A DNA stretch of 21,049 nt from Dicyema japonicum (lineage: Eukaryota; Dicyemida; Rhombozoa; Dicyemidae). The DNA lies in the NCBI GenBank assembly GCA_011109175.1, contig RDEW01000031.1, positions 293,484 to 314,532 of the forward strand, given 5' to 3'. Under the pieces are notes generated by a model that searched no databases, was not told where the DNA came from, and was given only the letters and a program-made list of their open reading frames with translations. This document shows, one piece after another, positions 19,850-21,049 of this stretch (positions are counted from its first letter, which is position 1; every line of letters starts with the position of its first letter). Both the position numbers and the translations under genes were made by a program.

Positions 19850-20711
19850 TATTTAAAAATTTCTTTTTAAATTTTGATTCAATTATTTAAAATTTTATGC
19901 ACTTAGGAAAACGGTAGCTTGGTTCAACTAGGGCGCGTCATGTGGTTTGCAGTTCCTGGTGGCGCCAAATGTGGATTTTGTCACAGATTAAAAATGATCA
20001 TTTGCTTACCCAAATCAAAGAAGAATGTCTTTTTTGGACGAATCTCTCTGTATTACACATTTGACATGTTAAGAATGCTCTTAATAATCTCTGGAGACAT
20101 CAAACCTAATCAGGGACAAGTGAAACTCTTACCATTATTCAACTCAACATAAATGGATTGAGAAGAAAAATATTCGAACTCAGAACTTTCTTGAAATACG
20201 ACGTCGACATGTGCCTCCTACAAGAGACGAAACAGACACACTCTTCCCCTCTAACAATCCCGGGATACACGTCTATCAGAAAGGATCGCTTGTTTGTCCG
20301 TGGAGGAGGAGTCATTAATCTCATGAAAAGTGAGATCAGGCACACAATAACGCCTTCGCATTATGATCTTCCATTTCTAATTGAATAAATTGGGATCTCC
20401 ATTCGAACAAACATGGGAAATATTACAATTGTGAACATGTACATTCCCCCTACCAGCTCCTATCCAGAGGAATTTACCCCCCAATATATGTGTTAAATCA
20501 AAATAACATATGCTCATATGTTACGACCACAACGCGAATCACCCAAGTTAGTAAAAAAGCCAAATTACTGATGCCAGAGGAAATATCATTCTCTCTGGAC
20601 AATTTTCTAATCCTTAACGACTATCGGAGGATCACAAGAACAACATATAGAGCTCATGACAACACGACTTTACCTGATTTGACCCTCGCCACCCATAATA
20701 TTATACTATAG
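19850..20711 (+). mobile_element. LINE 5' part: 2A-like motif and endonuclease, damaged
   Basis: The plus-strand frame ends an upstream segment with ISGDIKPNQGQ (about 20089-20121), which corresponds to the SGD.xPNPGP motif common at this place in CR1/Jockey-type LINEs. It is followed by LQLNINGLRRK-like sequence after a frame change, then VDMCLLQETKQ (20194-20230), IPGYTSIRKDR and RGGGVINLM (20255-20330), a stop at 20386-20388, ISIRTNMGNITIVNMYIPPT (about 20395-20455), and after a deletion and frame change SFSLDNFLILNDYRRITRTT then LPDLTLATHN (20590-20700). These are the APE-type endonuclease blocks. The GDFN and SDH parts are missing. RT is absent before repeat B begins. Confidence 0.8.
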
Positions 20712-20845
20712 ACTTTAGAATACCATACTTCTAAGAAATGAATGCTTTATTCAGACAGGTCTGACTATATTTTCATACATATTCTAATTTTCTCATTTTG
20801 ATTTAAAGAAAAAATTAAAAATTGTAACATTATTTAATAATTTTA

Positions 20846-21049
20846 TTATTCATCAATTACACTGCGAAAGTCAACAGTAAACAACTAATAAAGTGTATCC
20901 AGTTTCCACTGTTTATAAAGAGAGAGTGTTTCAACGTCACACAAGTCCATCCGGAACCAGCATAAAAGTTAATAGATGTCCATACCTTGAAGTTTTTAAA
21001 ACCCCTCCAAAACAGAGGGAAAGATCAAATGATTCTATTTTGTGCCAGC
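20846..21049 (+). repeat. Direct repeat B (start of another LINE copy)
   Basis: A diverged second copy of the 19498-19680 repeat in the same orientation, about 1.35 kb downstream, running off the window. It implies a head-to-tail arrangement of 5' LINE pieces. Confidence 0.7.

Overview
The window is AT-rich eukaryotic DNA, almost certainly from an invertebrate animal. It holds decayed non-LTR retrotransposons (LINEs), broken copies of two conserved housekeeping genes, and an isolated piece of 18S rRNA gene. It has no bacterial operons, CRISPR or prophage. The best organism clue is intron size. In two unrelated gene remnants, exons joined by conserved protein sequence are separated by GT-AG introns of only 21-24 bases. 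Introns of this size are a known trait of dicyemid mesozoans, which are parasites of cephalopod kidneys, so I favour a dicyemid or similar reduced animal. This is inference, and the divergent rRNA piece does not settle it.

Layout, left to right. 1-955 (-): an RTE/BovB-like LINE reverse transcriptase (RT) with stops, an exact 102-bp in-frame tandem duplication, and a 207-bp duplication split by a single N at 1036 that looks like an assembly join. 1161-2113 (-): C-terminal half of an SRCAP/Domino/Swr1-type SNF2 ATPase with micro-introns and frameshifts. 2391-2550 (+): the 3' part of 18S rRNA helix 44 and its flanks. 2551-4740: mostly unassigned, with one 102-codon ORF ending in a membrane segment. 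4740-5430 (-): a ruined Jockey/CR1-like RT. 5439-5852 (-): a small two-exon ORF of 126 codons with no disruption. 5931-8254 (-): a pseudogene of CPSF3 (CPSF73, the pre-mRNA 3'-end endonuclease) recognisable from its start codon through its catalytic domain, with at least four stops and many frameshifts.

9522-12175 (-) is the best preserved LINE: endonuclease plus a 728-codon open RT frame with intact catalytic motifs, ending in a (TAA)n tail. 12342-13650 (-) is a second copy of the same family whose RT core is missing and partly replaced by RT C-terminal sequence of another family. 13650-16500 is unassigned AT-rich DNA with a 21-bp imperfect tandem repeat. 16850-18480 (-) holds a Jockey/I-like LINE with gag-like zinc knuckles and endonuclease, next to the RT end of another copy. 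19500-21049 (+) is a LINE 5' region with a degenerate 2A-like motif and endonuclease, flanked by two direct repeats about 1.35 kb apart.

The genes do not form a pathway. The window reads as a graveyard: duplicated genomic pieces of host genes, still with introns and so not retrocopies, and LINEs of at least four kinds, nearly all on the minus strand. I found no convincing new biological system. The most valuable signals are the micro-introns, the CPSF3 pseudogene, the mosaic LINE and the assembly join at 1036.
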